The translations under genes were made by a program, and so were the position numbers. A stretch of DNA of 64,000 bases from contig CAZOWM010000016.1 of the NCBI GenBank assembly GCA_964583615.1, positions 3,422 through 67,421 of the forward strand, in the 5' to 3' direction. The DNA is from CAZOWM01 sp964583615. Lineage in GTDB: Bacteria; Spirochaetota; B62-G9; DRHN01. This document shows positions 1 through 8,124 of this stretch, one piece after another (the first letter of the stretch is position 1; every line of letters begins with the position of its first letter). The notes under the pieces were generated by a model. That model saw only the letters and a list, made by a program, of their open reading frames with translations. It was not told where the DNA came from and ran no database searches.

Positions 1-248
1 TTCAGATCGTCATCATGGTTGTTCTGGGGGGGCAGGGAACCATTGCCGGGCCTGTGGCCGGAGCAATCATCATCACCGTCCTTCGCTATGTGCTCAAGCC
101 GCTGGAGGAAGCGCTTCAGATATACGGGCTCGTGGAACTCGTCTACGCATCACTTCTCATTGCCACGATGTTGCGAAAGCCGGAAGGTATCATGGGAGCG
201 AGAAGGGTCGTACGGAAAATGGAAACATCTATCCCAACTGAGAAATGA
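1..248 (+). CDS. Branched-chain amino acid-type ABC transporter permease (LivM-like), C-terminal fragment
   Basis: This is the last ~82 residues of a gene that starts before the window; the reading frame is open from base 3. The sequence VLGGQGTIAGPVAGA followed by hydrophobic segments and the ending LRKPEGIMG is the typical C-terminus of LivM/LivH-type inner-membrane permeases, whose glycine-rich loop precedes the last membrane helix. The substrate cannot be told from this piece. Because catabolic amidohydrolase genes follow 34 bases downstream on the same strand, import of an amide, amino acid or pyrimidine-type compound is a reasonable inference. Family assignment is good; subunit identity (LivM rather than LivH) is less certain. 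Confidence 0.8.
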   Translation, partial: QIVIMVVLGGQGTIAGPVAGAIIITVLRYVLKPLEEALQIYGLVELVYASLLIATMLRKPEGIMGARRVVRKMETSIPTEK

Positions 249-282
249 AGGGTGAAACCTTCGAGATAAATCGGAGCATGCC

Positions 283-1644
283 ATGAAGGTAGATACGGTT
301 ATCAAAAATTGCAGGATCGTCAGGCCTGACGCAACCATCCGGGCGGGTATCGCAATTCAACACGGTAAAATCGTCATGATTGCAGAAGATCGCCTCCTTC
401 CTGAGGGAAAGAGGGTAATTGATGCAGGGGAAAAGTTCGTAATCCCTGGAATTATCGACCCTCATGTACATGTAGACTGGCCTGACTGGGATTTTGCGGA
501 GGGAACGTATTCGACGACAAAAGCCGCTGCGGCAGGCGGTGTAACCACTATTATAAATCATCTGAGCGGCCCGGGGGATCTTGTCGAAACATTCTCTGAA
601 AAGAAAAAGCTCCTCGATGATTTTTCATTGGTGGATACTGCTTTTCACATAGGCATTTTTTCTGAACGCCATGTCGAGGAGATACCAAAGGTCGCCCGCC
701 TGGGGGTGTCCTCGTTCAAGTTTTTTCTCCCTTACCGGGGCAGCGAAGTCGTGCCTCCTCTCGTTGGGATCGACGACGGCATAGTGTACACGGGTTTCGA
801 GCAAATCAGCAGGCTCGGCTTTCCGGCGAGGGCACTGGTGCATGCGGAGAACGTGGAAATTTTCTTCAAGCTGAAAAATAGGGTGATCAGGGAGGGAAGG
901 GAACGCGAGATCGTGTGGGACGATGTTCGGCCGGAGGTATGTGAAATCGAAGGGATACAGCGTGTCATCTGTTTCTCTGAGACAACCGGGTGCCCGGTCT
1001 ATATCGTGCATGTCAGCACAGATGAGGGTGCCGCGGAAATAATGAAGGCGAAACAGAGGGGTGTTGACATCAGAGGGGAGACGTGCCCGCAATACCTTAC
1101 GCTCTCTGCACAGGATGTGGACCGTATACTTGGCAAGGTGAATCCCCCGATACGGAAAAATAGGGAGCACCAAAAGAGGCTTTGGGGCTGGATAAATCGA
1201 GGGGCACTCGACTGCATTGGGTCGGATCACGCTCCGTGCGCAAAAAAGCATAAAACCGATTTTTGGGATGCCTGGGTCGGTGTCGCAGGGATTCAGACAC
1301 TCCTGCCGGTTATGCTGAGCCAAGGAGTACACGGCAATAAAATATCGATCAACAAGCTCGTTGAGATCACGAGTTACAATACCGCGAATATTTTCGGGCT
1401 GTATCCGAAAAAGGGTGCGATCGAGGTGGGAGGAGATGCGGACCTCGTGATAATAGACATGAACAGGAAGAATGTGGTGCGCACCGAAGACCTGCACCAC
1501 ATATCAGACATATCGCTTTTCGAGGGGAGAGAGCTCACAGGCTACCCTGTCCTCACCATGGTTCGCGGGTCAGTGGTAATGGAGGACGGTGAGATAACCG
1601 GAGAAAAAGGTTTCGGCAGGTTCATCTCCCGGACCATCCCCTAA
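283..1644 (+). CDS. Dihydropyrimidinase / hydantoinase / allantoinase-family cyclic amidohydrolase
   Basis: A 453-residue amidohydrolase-superfamily enzyme that would hydrolyse a cyclic amide (dihydropyrimidine, hydantoin, allantoin or dihydroorotate type). The metal-site landmarks are all present: HVHVDWPDW near residue 60, a lysine in SSFKFFLPYRG near residue 150 in the position of the carboxylated bridging lysine, HAEN near 190, IVHVST near 240 and GSDHAPC near 310. Length matches the D-hydantoinase/dihydropyrimidinase group better than a short dihydroorotase. It lies between a LivM-type permease and a PLP enzyme on the same strand, 35 bases apart, so it is probably one catabolic operon. 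No pyr genes are near, which argues against a biosynthetic dihydroorotase. The exact substrate is unknown. Confidence 0.85.
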   Translation: MKVDTVIKNCRIVRPDATIRAGIAIQHGKIVMIAEDRLLPEGKRVIDAGEKFVIPGIIDPHVHVDWPDWDFAEGTYSTTKAAAAGGVTTIINHLSGPGDLVETFSEKKKLLDDFSLVDTAFHIGIFSERHVEEIPKVARLGVSSFKFFLPYRGSEVVPPLVGIDDGIVYTGFEQISRLGFPARALVHAENVEIFFKLKNRVIREGREREIVWDDVRPEVCEIEGIQRVICFSETTGCPVYIVHVSTDEGAAEIMKAKQRGVDIRGETCPQYLTLSAQDVDRILGKVNPPIRKNREHQKRLWGWINRGALDCIGSDHAPCAKKHKTDFWDAWVGVAGIQTLLPVMLSQGVHGNKISINKLVEITSYNTANIFGLYPKKGAIEVGGDADLVIIDMNRKNVVRTEDLHHISDISLFEGRELTGYPVLTMVRGSVVMEDGEITGEKGFGRFISRTIP

Positions 1645-1679
1645 AATGTCACATGGGATGTTTCTGAAAAGGAAGGTGC

Positions 1680-2825
1680 ATGATCCCGGTTTCGTACAGA
1701 TGTACGGTGTGCGGAAGAATCTATCCGCTCCAGGAAAAGATTTTCAGGTGCGGGTGCGGCGGGTTTTTCGAACTTCAGGGAGTTTCACTGTTCGATAAAT
1801 CAAAACTGAAGCTCAGAATGCGGAGTATATGGCGATACAGAGAAGCCTTCGGCGTGCCCGACGATCTCGTGCAGATCAGTATGGAGGAGGGGTGTACACC
1901 GATAGTTGAGAGACGGTTTGACGGGTTTTCCCTGCGGCTGAAAATGGATTTCATGCAGCCGAGCGGTTCTTTCAAGGACAGGGGTGCGAGCGTGCTCGTG
2001 TCCTTTATATCATGGATGGGCATAAAGGAAATATGTGAGGACTCTTCCGGGAATGCAGGAGCTGCGGTTTCCGCATACGCTGCCGCGGCAGGCCTGAAAT
2101 GCACCGTATTCGTCCCTTCGTATACCCCTGAGAGCAAAATCACCCAGATACGGATGTACGGCGCAGAGGTGGTGAGAGTTCCAGGAAAACGTCAGGATGC
2201 GAATGATGCGGCAATCAGTAAGTCATCCTCCAGTTTTTATGCGAGTCATCTCTGGCATCCATTCTTTGTAATGGGCTTGAAATCGGCGGCATTTGAGATA
2301 TGGGAAGACCTGGGAGAAATGCTTCCGCCTGTTGTCATTGTTCCTGTGGGAAGCGGCGGTTTTCTCGAAGGGCTGTACCTCGGGTTCGACTCTCTTGTTC
2401 GTTCTGGATACGCAAAAAAACTGCCAAAGATTATCGGAGTTCAGGCTTCAGCGTGCGCCCCGGTCCACACCGCCTTCGTCAATAGCCAGAACGAGTGTGC
2501 GGAAATTCACACAGGTGTAACTGTTGCAGAGGGGATTGCGGTATCCAGGCCGCCACGCGCGCGGGCTGTTCTTTCTGCGCTCCGAAAGAGCGGGGGTTAT
2601 ACCGTTGCTGTAGAGGATGGTGAGATTCTTGATGCAGCGCGCAGCCTGAGCGGAGCAGGAGTATACGTGGAGCCGACCTCCGCGTCGACTCTCGCTGCAT
2701 GGCGGAAAATCCGTTCAGAGGACAGGGAAAACGCGCTGCTTGTTCTGACTGGAAGCGGCCTGAAGGCAACAGATACATACGGAACATTCCTTCAGGGAGG
2801 TGATGCTCATCGCAGCAGGGTGTAA
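1680..2825 (+). CDS. Threonine synthase-like PLP-dependent (fold type II) enzyme
   Basis: A 381-residue fold-type II PLP enzyme. An N-terminal zinc-ribbon-like stretch has CTVC followed by CGCGG, as in many threonine synthases and their paralogues. The PLP lysine is in PSGSFKDRG near residue 100, the substrate loop is SSGNAGAAVSAYAAAAG near 125, and the phosphate-binding loop is VGSGGFLEG near 225. A second, different threonine synthase (ThrC) is encoded at 57.8-59.2 kb, so this copy is probably catabolic or acts on another beta- or gamma-substituted amino acid such as threonine, serine or diaminopropionate. It follows the cyclic amidohydrolase closely and is likely co-transcribed with it. 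The family is clear; the reaction is not. Confidence 0.8.
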   Translation: MIPVSYRCTVCGRIYPLQEKIFRCGCGGFFELQGVSLFDKSKLKLRMRSIWRYREAFGVPDDLVQISMEEGCTPIVERRFDGFSLRLKMDFMQPSGSFKDRGASVLVSFISWMGIKEICEDSSGNAGAAVSAYAAAAGLKCTVFVPSYTPESKITQIRMYGAEVVRVPGKRQDANDAAISKSSSSFYASHLWHPFFVMGLKSAAFEIWEDLGEMLPPVVIVPVGSGGFLEGLYLGFDSLVRSGYAKKLPKIIGVQASACAPVHTAFVNSQNECAEIHTGVTVAEGIAVSRPPRARAVLSALRKSGGYTVAVEDGEILDAARSLSGAGVYVEPTSASTLAAWRKIRSEDRENALLVLTGSGLKATDTYGTFLQGGDAHRSRV

Positions 2826-2835
2826 CACAACAGAC

Positions 2836-3852
2836 CTATAAGATGTGTATACGGTAATCCGGGGTGAGTTCATCGGCGAAGTTTTTGTGCATTATCGTTT
2901 TGACCATCTCCGGATTAGTGCTCCGGCCGAGTGCCCACATCAGTTTCGTAACGATTGCCTCGGTTGTCATGTCGAGTCCGGAAAAAATTCCTGCATCAAG
3001 TGACTTTTTTCCGACATCGTACATCCTGAGGTCTACACCGCCACGCATGCACTGGCTCGCAGCCACTATGATGGTTCCCTTCACGCTCAGGGATCGCACC
3101 TTGGGGAGGAGATTCCGTTTTAGCAAGGGCACCCCGCCTGCGCCGAAGCATTCAATGACCAGTGCCCTGTAGCCCATATTGCCGATCATTTCAAGGAGGG
3201 AAGGCTCGGTTCCCGGGGTGAGCTTCAGCACACACACGGACGTGTTCACATGCGTGTGAAGGGACGGGGGCTTTTCAGGCAGGGGAAGTCTGAAGCTGTA
3301 GTGGATGACGTCATCTCGTATGGTTGCGATGACGGGGTAGTTGATGCTTTCGAATGCATCGAACCGATCAGTGCTCGTTTTCGTTGCCCTGCACCCCCGA
3401 ATTACCCTGGAGTTGAAAACAATGAACACTCCTGGCGCTCCGTCGCATGCGAAACACAGGGAATCTGTCAGATTTCTCACTGCATCGGTTCTTTTTTCTG
3501 TAGAAGGTATCTGTGCTCCGGTGAGCACAACGGGTTTGTTCAGATTCTGCAGCATGAACGTGAGCGCTGATGCCGTGTACGCCATTGTATGGGTCCCGTG
3601 TGAGATTACGACACCGTCGTGTTTGTCGAGCCCCTGAAAGCAGGCTTTGGCAATGCTCACCCAGTCCTCGGGCTGCATGTTGGAGCTGTCGATGCGCATG
3701 AGTTCTTTCACATGAATATTCCCGTACTTTTGTATATTGGGAACAATTTTCAGGAGGTCCGCTGCTCCCACGGCAGGCGCAGTTCCCCGTGGGGTACGTT
3801 TCGATGCAATCGTACCACCTGTTGTAAGAAAGAGAATTCTTTTGGGGGCCAC
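2836..3852 (-). CDS. L-asparaginase, type I
   Basis: About 338 residues. It hydrolyses asparagine to aspartate and ammonia in the cytoplasm, or a related amide. The first catalytic threonine motif is TTGGTIAS near the N-terminus and the second is SHGTHTM near residue 105; the segment VVLTGAQIP is also typical. I place the start at a GTG at 3852 because an AAGGA lies about 8 bases upstream and the product then begins right before the first beta strand, as in other asparaginases. An ATG at 3924 in the same frame would add 24 residues without a ribosome binding site. It lies convergent with the PLP enzyme and divergent from the creatininase gene. It lacks the N-terminal domain of the GatD protein encoded nearby, so it is not a second GatD. 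Confidence 0.85.
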   Translation of the reverse strand: MAPKRILFLTTGGTIASKRTPRGTAPAVGAADLLKIVPNIQKYGNIHVKELMRIDSSNMQPEDWVSIAKACFQGLDKHDGVVISHGTHTMAYTASALTFMLQNLNKPVVLTGAQIPSTEKRTDAVRNLTDSLCFACDGAPGVFIVFNSRVIRGCRATKTSTDRFDAFESINYPVIATIRDDVIHYSFRLPLPEKPPSLHTHVNTSVCVLKLTPGTEPSLLEMIGNMGYRALVIECFGAGGVPLLKRNLLPKVRSLSVKGTIIVAASQCMRGGVDLRMYDVGKKSLDAGIFSGLDMTTEAIVTKLMWALGRSTNPEMVKTIMHKNFADELTPDYRIHIL

Positions 3853-3981
3853 AAAACGATCCTTCGGCTCGGGTGAGCGCTGCAGTACAGTATGCAGACC
3901 CGGAAAATGGCATGAATACATCACTTGTTGCTATTAGATATATTCGTCATAAATATACCACAATATAAGAGGAGAGAGGAC

Positions 3982-4731
3982 ATGGAAAAGGTTAGGCTTG
4001 AAGAACACAATCAGAAGAGCTTTACAGAAGCATCATTCGATAAGGCGATCCTGGCATTCGGTTCCTGTGAGTGTCACGGCGAGCACCTCCCGTACGGAAC
4101 GGATACGTTTGTGGCTCACGCTCTCGCGCTCGAGGTCGCGGAGCGGCTCGGGAACACCTTCGTCGTGCCGCCGCTGTGGTACGGTATGAGTATGCATTAC
4201 CGCCACAAGCCGATGTGCATCTCTCTTTCAAACAGCACACTCACGCTCGTGATCAGGGAGGTGCTTGAGTCTCTTTTGCACTGGGGAATAAAAAAGGTGC
4301 TCATAATCAACGGCCATGACGGAAACATACCCTGCATCGAAGCAGGAGCGAGGGACGTAAAGGTCGCAAATCCGGAAATAGGTATTGCAGTCCTCGATGC
4401 ATGGTGGGTAACCGCGGGGGAGCTTCTTCCGAAAGACACATTCGAGGTCTGGAACGGTCTCGGACACGGGGGTGAAGGAGAGACCTCTATAGCGCTTGCG
4501 ATTGTACCGCACCTCGTGAATTTAAAAAATGCGAAGGGAATGCTTCCGGATATGGACAACAACGTAAAGCTCATCTGGAATTTCCAGGAACTCACTGAGT
4601 ACGGTGCGACTGGAGCGCCTGAAAAAGCAACTGAAGAAAAGGGCCGGAAGATGAAAGAGGCGCTCGTCGGATACCTTGTGGATTTCGTACAGAAGATGGA
4701 TTCGCAGGGCTGGCGTTTTTCCACGAAGTAG
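3982..4731 (+). CDS. Creatininase-family amidohydrolase
   Basis: A 249-residue protein of the creatininase/FAPy-deformylase family of metal-dependent amidohydrolases. Metal ligands are visible in GSCECHGEHLPYGTDT near residue 30 (Glu, His and Asp positions), in INGHDGN near 110 and in GHGGEGETS near 160. The start is the ATG at 3982, ten bases after a strong GGAGAGAGGA; an in-frame ATG at 3925 has no such site. The family acts on creatinine, formamidopyrimidines, mycofactocin peptides and other amides, so the substrate here is open. Lying with a cyclic amidohydrolase and an asparaginase, it fits a set that breaks C-N bonds. Confidence 0.85.
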   Translation: MEKVRLEEHNQKSFTEASFDKAILAFGSCECHGEHLPYGTDTFVAHALALEVAERLGNTFVVPPLWYGMSMHYRHKPMCISLSNSTLTLVIREVLESLLHWGIKKVLIINGHDGNIPCIEAGARDVKVANPEIGIAVLDAWWVTAGELLPKDTFEVWNGLGHGGEGETSIALAIVPHLVNLKNAKGMLPDMDNNVKLIWNFQELTEYGATGAPEKATEEKGRKMKEALVGYLVDFVQKMDSQGWRFSTK

Positions 4732-4812
4732 CAGCACCGTTTTTCCGAAAGGAGAGAAGGTGTTTTTTTGATTTGTCTACAATAAACAATATTTTCTATC
4801 AGAAGGTTTACT

Positions 4813-6720
4813 ATGAACGATCTTCAGCATATAGATTATGAGAAACTCGGACTGTGGTGCGGTCTCGAAATTCACTATCAGCTCGATACACAAAAAAAAC
4901 TTTTTTGCAACTGTCCGGTTGGATTGAGAAACGATCCTCCGGACGCTGAGATCATCAGGCACATGCGGCCCACGCTTTCGGAACTCGGAGAGTACGACGG
5001 AACCGCGCTGATGGAATTCAAGACCCGGAAAGAAGTGCACTATCAGCTCTACTACGATTCGGTCTGCACATACGAAATGGACGATACTCCTCCCTTTCTC
5101 GTCAACAGAGAGGCGTTGGATATCGCACTCGAGATCGCGCTTGTTTTGAACTGTCAGATTGCAGACGAGGTGCATGTATCAAGAAAACAGTATCTGGACG
5201 GCAGTATACCGACCGGATTCCAGAGGACGATAGCGGTGGGTGTAAACGGATGGGTGCCGTTTCGGGGGAGAAAGGTCCGGATCGTGCAGCTCTGCCTCGA
5301 GGAGGATGCGTGCCGGGAGGTCTCAGACAGGGGACACGTAATCGTGTTCCGCACTGACCGGCTCTCCACTCCACTCGTGGAGGTGATTACCGCACCGGAC
5401 ATGCATACTCCCGAAGAAGCAGTGGAGGTGGACAGAGAAATCGGAAGAATCCTCCGGGCAACAGGCAGGGTACGGCGGGGGATCGGCACAGTGCGGCAGG
5501 ACGTAAATGTGAGCATTCGCGGAGGGACTCGGGTAGAGATCAAGGGTGTTCCTCGAACCGGGATGATCAGAACCCTTGTTCACTACGAGGCGATACGCCA
5601 GAGATCGCTTCTCTCCCTCAAAAAACTCATCGACACCAAGAAAATCGAGCTTCGCACCGAAACTGCCGACTGCACTGACATTTTTCAGGACTCGACTTCA
5701 GAGATTCTTCAGAACGCGGTTCGATACGGAGGGAAGGTTGAAGCGGTAAAGATATGCCGGTTTGAAAAGCTTTTACACTACCGTCTCACTCCAAATCGTA
5801 GTTTCATTGATGAGCTGAAGGCCAGGGTCAGAGTAATCGCCTGCATCGATGATGAGCCGATTTTCTTTTCCTCCGTGGATCCCTCTTTTCCAGGCCCGGC
5901 GGCCGGAGAGTGGTGCGCGGTGCTGAAACGGCTGAAGGCGGGTTCGGAGGATGCGGTGATCGTGGTTGGAGGATCTGCCCAGGATGTTTCTACCGCACTG
6001 TCTGAAATAAGTGCCAGGGTCTTAGAGGCTGGCTCCGGCGTGCAGGCAGAGACGAGGCAGGTTCTGAAGGGAGGCGAAACGGATTTCGAGCGTATCCTTC
6101 CGGGCCCGAACAGGATGTATCCGGATACAGATTCTGCTCCCATACCTGTTTCTGTTTCAGAGCTGCGTCAAATCGAAAAACGTCTTCCGACCACTCCGGA
6201 TGACTGGAGAAAGAGGTATGAGAGTCTCCTCAAGCTTCAGACGATCAACCAGTTGATCGACATGGATCGAATCGAGGTTTTCGAAGAGGTGCTCGAACGA
6301 TCAGGATGTAATCCCAGGATTTTGGCTTATACACTGACGTCGGTGCTCCCTGCGATGACGCGCGGGGGGCATGATATGAAAAAAAATTCGAATGATAACC
6401 TGGTACAGCTTTTCAGGCTGTACAAGAAGGGTGGGATCATCCGTGAGAAACTCAGCTGGGCACTGCTGAGGATTTCGAGCGGTATGAAAAGCGACGCTTC
6501 ACTTTTGGAGGAGTTCGGCGGAAGCATGGATAAAGGCGATCTCCGAAAAATCGTAGAGGAGGCTGAAAAAATCGGCCTGAAAATGCAGGATGCCGAAAAA
6601 AGAAGAAATTTTCTGATTGGATATATAAAGAAGAAAACAGGCAACCGCGCAGGTGGGCGTGAGATTTTCGAGGTTTTATGTGCTTATGCCGCAGAACGCG
6701 TCCGGGGGGAGGAAACATGA
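4813..6720 (+). CDS. gatE: Archaeal-type Glu-tRNA(Gln) amidotransferase subunit E
   Basis: A 635-residue GatE. With GatD it converts Glu-tRNA(Gln) to Gln-tRNA(Gln). The GatB/E catalytic core opens with LGLWCGLEIHYQLDTQKKLFCNC and carries the GatE-type RHMRPTLSELGEYDG, DDTPPFLVN and DGSIPTGFQRT stretches within the first 200 residues. An AspRS-like GAD insertion follows (roughly 280-400), then ILPGPNRMYPDTDSAPIP, then a helical YqeY-like tRNA-binding tail. The GAD insertion and lack of the GatB arrangement separate it from bacterial GatB. It overlaps gatD by four bases (ATGA), so the two are translationally coupled. GatDE is known as an archaeal hallmark; its presence in a bacterial neighbourhood is unusual. 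Confidence 0.92.
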   Translation: MNDLQHIDYEKLGLWCGLEIHYQLDTQKKLFCNCPVGLRNDPPDAEIIRHMRPTLSELGEYDGTALMEFKTRKEVHYQLYYDSVCTYEMDDTPPFLVNREALDIALEIALVLNCQIADEVHVSRKQYLDGSIPTGFQRTIAVGVNGWVPFRGRKVRIVQLCLEEDACREVSDRGHVIVFRTDRLSTPLVEVITAPDMHTPEEAVEVDREIGRILRATGRVRRGIGTVRQDVNVSIRGGTRVEIKGVPRTGMIRTLVHYEAIRQRSLLSLKKLIDTKKIELRTETADCTDIFQDSTSEILQNAVRYGGKVEAVKICRFEKLLHYRLTPNRSFIDELKARVRVIACIDDEPIFFSSVDPSFPGPAAGEWCAVLKRLKAGSEDAVIVVGGSAQDVSTALSEISARVLEAGSGVQAETRQVLKGGETDFERILPGPNRMYPDTDSAPIPVSVSELRQIEKRLPTTPDDWRKRYESLLKLQTINQLIDMDRIEVFEEVLERSGCNPRILAYTLTSVLPAMTRGGHDMKKNSNDNLVQLFRLYKKGGIIREKLSWALLRISSGMKSDASLLEEFGGSMDKGDLRKIVEEAEKIGLKMQDAEKRRNFLIGYIKKKTGNRAGGREIFEVLCAYAAERVRGEET

Positions 6721-8102
6721 ACGAGGAGATGTATAAAGGGTATAGGGGAATTGCACGCGAGGCTCTCGAGAAGTTCGGTGTCAGGGTGTGGAGCGATGCT
6801 GAAATCAAGGATAGAAAGGGAGTCTTCAGAGGAGTGATTCTGCCCCGGTCAGAAATCGCAGACGACAAACACATCGTGTTGAAAATGCATAACGGATACA
6901 ACATCGGCATTTCGGCGCGCACAATCCTGGACATGAAGGAGATTGGCTACAAAAAGGCACACTATAAGATCCCTGAGTCTGAATTTCCATATGATCCGAA
7001 AAAACCGAACGTTACACTCCTCGGAACAGGAGGAACCATTGCATCGCGGCTTGACTACAGAACTGGGGCGGTCATACCCGCCTTTTCCCCGGGTGAACTG
7101 TACGGTGCGGTCCCCGAGCTGGCGCAGATATGTAACCTCAAGACAGAGAAGCTCTTCGGCATCTTCAGTGAGAATATGGGCCCGGAGCAGTGGATAAAGA
7201 CCGCTGAGGTCATAGGGAAAGAAATACAACAAGGTGTGGATGGGATCGTCATCGGACACGGAACGGACACGATGCATCACACCTCTGCAGTCCTCTCCTT
7301 CATGGTGCAGGAGTCGCCTGTTCCCATTGTACTGGTGGGTTCACAGCGATCCAGCGACAGGCCTTCTTCAGATGCGGCATTCAATCTGCAGTGTGCCTGT
7401 CACACTGCTGCTTATTCGGACATTGCTGAGACGATAATCTGCATGTTTGGTCCGACGAGTGATCAGTACAATCTTCTGCATCGCGGCACGGTCGTGCGAA
7501 AGATGCACTCCTCCTATCGCAGCACGTTTCGTACAATCGGTGACACCCCCATTGCAATGGTCTCTCCGGACAGGATAATCCCGTTGAAAAAAGACTATAA
7601 AAGGCGGAGACACGACCGGAACGTGCGTATTGATACAGCCTTTGAGGAAAAGGTATCTCTCGTGTATTATTATCCCAACATGAAACCCGACATCATCGAC
7701 TCCCTTGTCGACAATGACTACAGGGGAATCGTGATTGCGGGCACCGGGCTGGGACATGTCAACAAGCCCCTGTACGAACCGCTGAGAAATGCGGTAAAGA
7801 AAGGGGTCGCCGTGTACATGACCGTTCAGACGCTTTGGGGATACGTGCACATGTACGTATACGATACCGGCCGTGACCTCATGGACATTGGTGTGGTGCC
7901 GGCAGGGAACATGCTTCCGGAAGTTGCATACATGAAACTCTGCTGGGTCCTGGGCCACACACGTGAGCAGCAGAAGGTGAAAGAAATGATGCTCACCCCG
8001 ATTGCCGGTGAAATTACGGAGCGTGAACCTCCCAATGGCTATATAATCCTTCAGGGAGGAATCCCCGAAGTAGAGGAGTTCATCAGCGGGCACGTCCTGT
8101 AA
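6717..8102 (+). CDS. gatD: Archaeal-type Glu-tRNA(Gln) amidotransferase subunit D (asparaginase-like glutaminase)
   Basis: A 461-residue GatD, which releases ammonia from an amide donor for GatE. It has an N-terminal small beta domain of ~90 residues absent from ordinary asparaginases, then an asparaginase domain with LLGTGGTIASR near residue 105, IGHGTDTMHH near 180 and VGSQRSSDRPSSDA, the last being the characteristic GatD stretch. LLHRGTVVRKMHSS is another GatD-specific segment. The start is the ATG at 6717, preceded by GGGGGAGG and overlapping the gatE stop; an upstream in-frame ATG at 6678 lies inside gatE and has no binding site. Both catalytic threonines are present, so the subunit appears active. 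Confidence 0.92.
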   Translation: MNEEMYKGYRGIAREALEKFGVRVWSDAEIKDRKGVFRGVILPRSEIADDKHIVLKMHNGYNIGISARTILDMKEIGYKKAHYKIPESEFPYDPKKPNVTLLGTGGTIASRLDYRTGAVIPAFSPGELYGAVPELAQICNLKTEKLFGIFSENMGPEQWIKTAEVIGKEIQQGVDGIVIGHGTDTMHHTSAVLSFMVQESPVPIVLVGSQRSSDRPSSDAAFNLQCACHTAAYSDIAETIICMFGPTSDQYNLLHRGTVVRKMHSSYRSTFRTIGDTPIAMVSPDRIIPLKKDYKRRRHDRNVRIDTAFEEKVSLVYYYPNMKPDIIDSLVDNDYRGIVIAGTGLGHVNKPLYEPLRNAVKKGVAVYMTVQTLWGYVHMYVYDTGRDLMDIGVVPAGNMLPEVAYMKLCWVLGHTREQQKVKEMMLTPIAGEITEREPPNGYIILQGGIPEVEEFISGHVL

Positions 8103-8124
8103 GTGCCGCATAGGGCAGTCTGTG

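Noticed and set aside
6717..8102. GatD as a plain asparaginase
   Set aside because: The extra N-terminal domain, the VGSQRSSDRPSSDA stretch and coupling to gatE fit GatD, unlike the 2.8-3.9 kb asparaginase.
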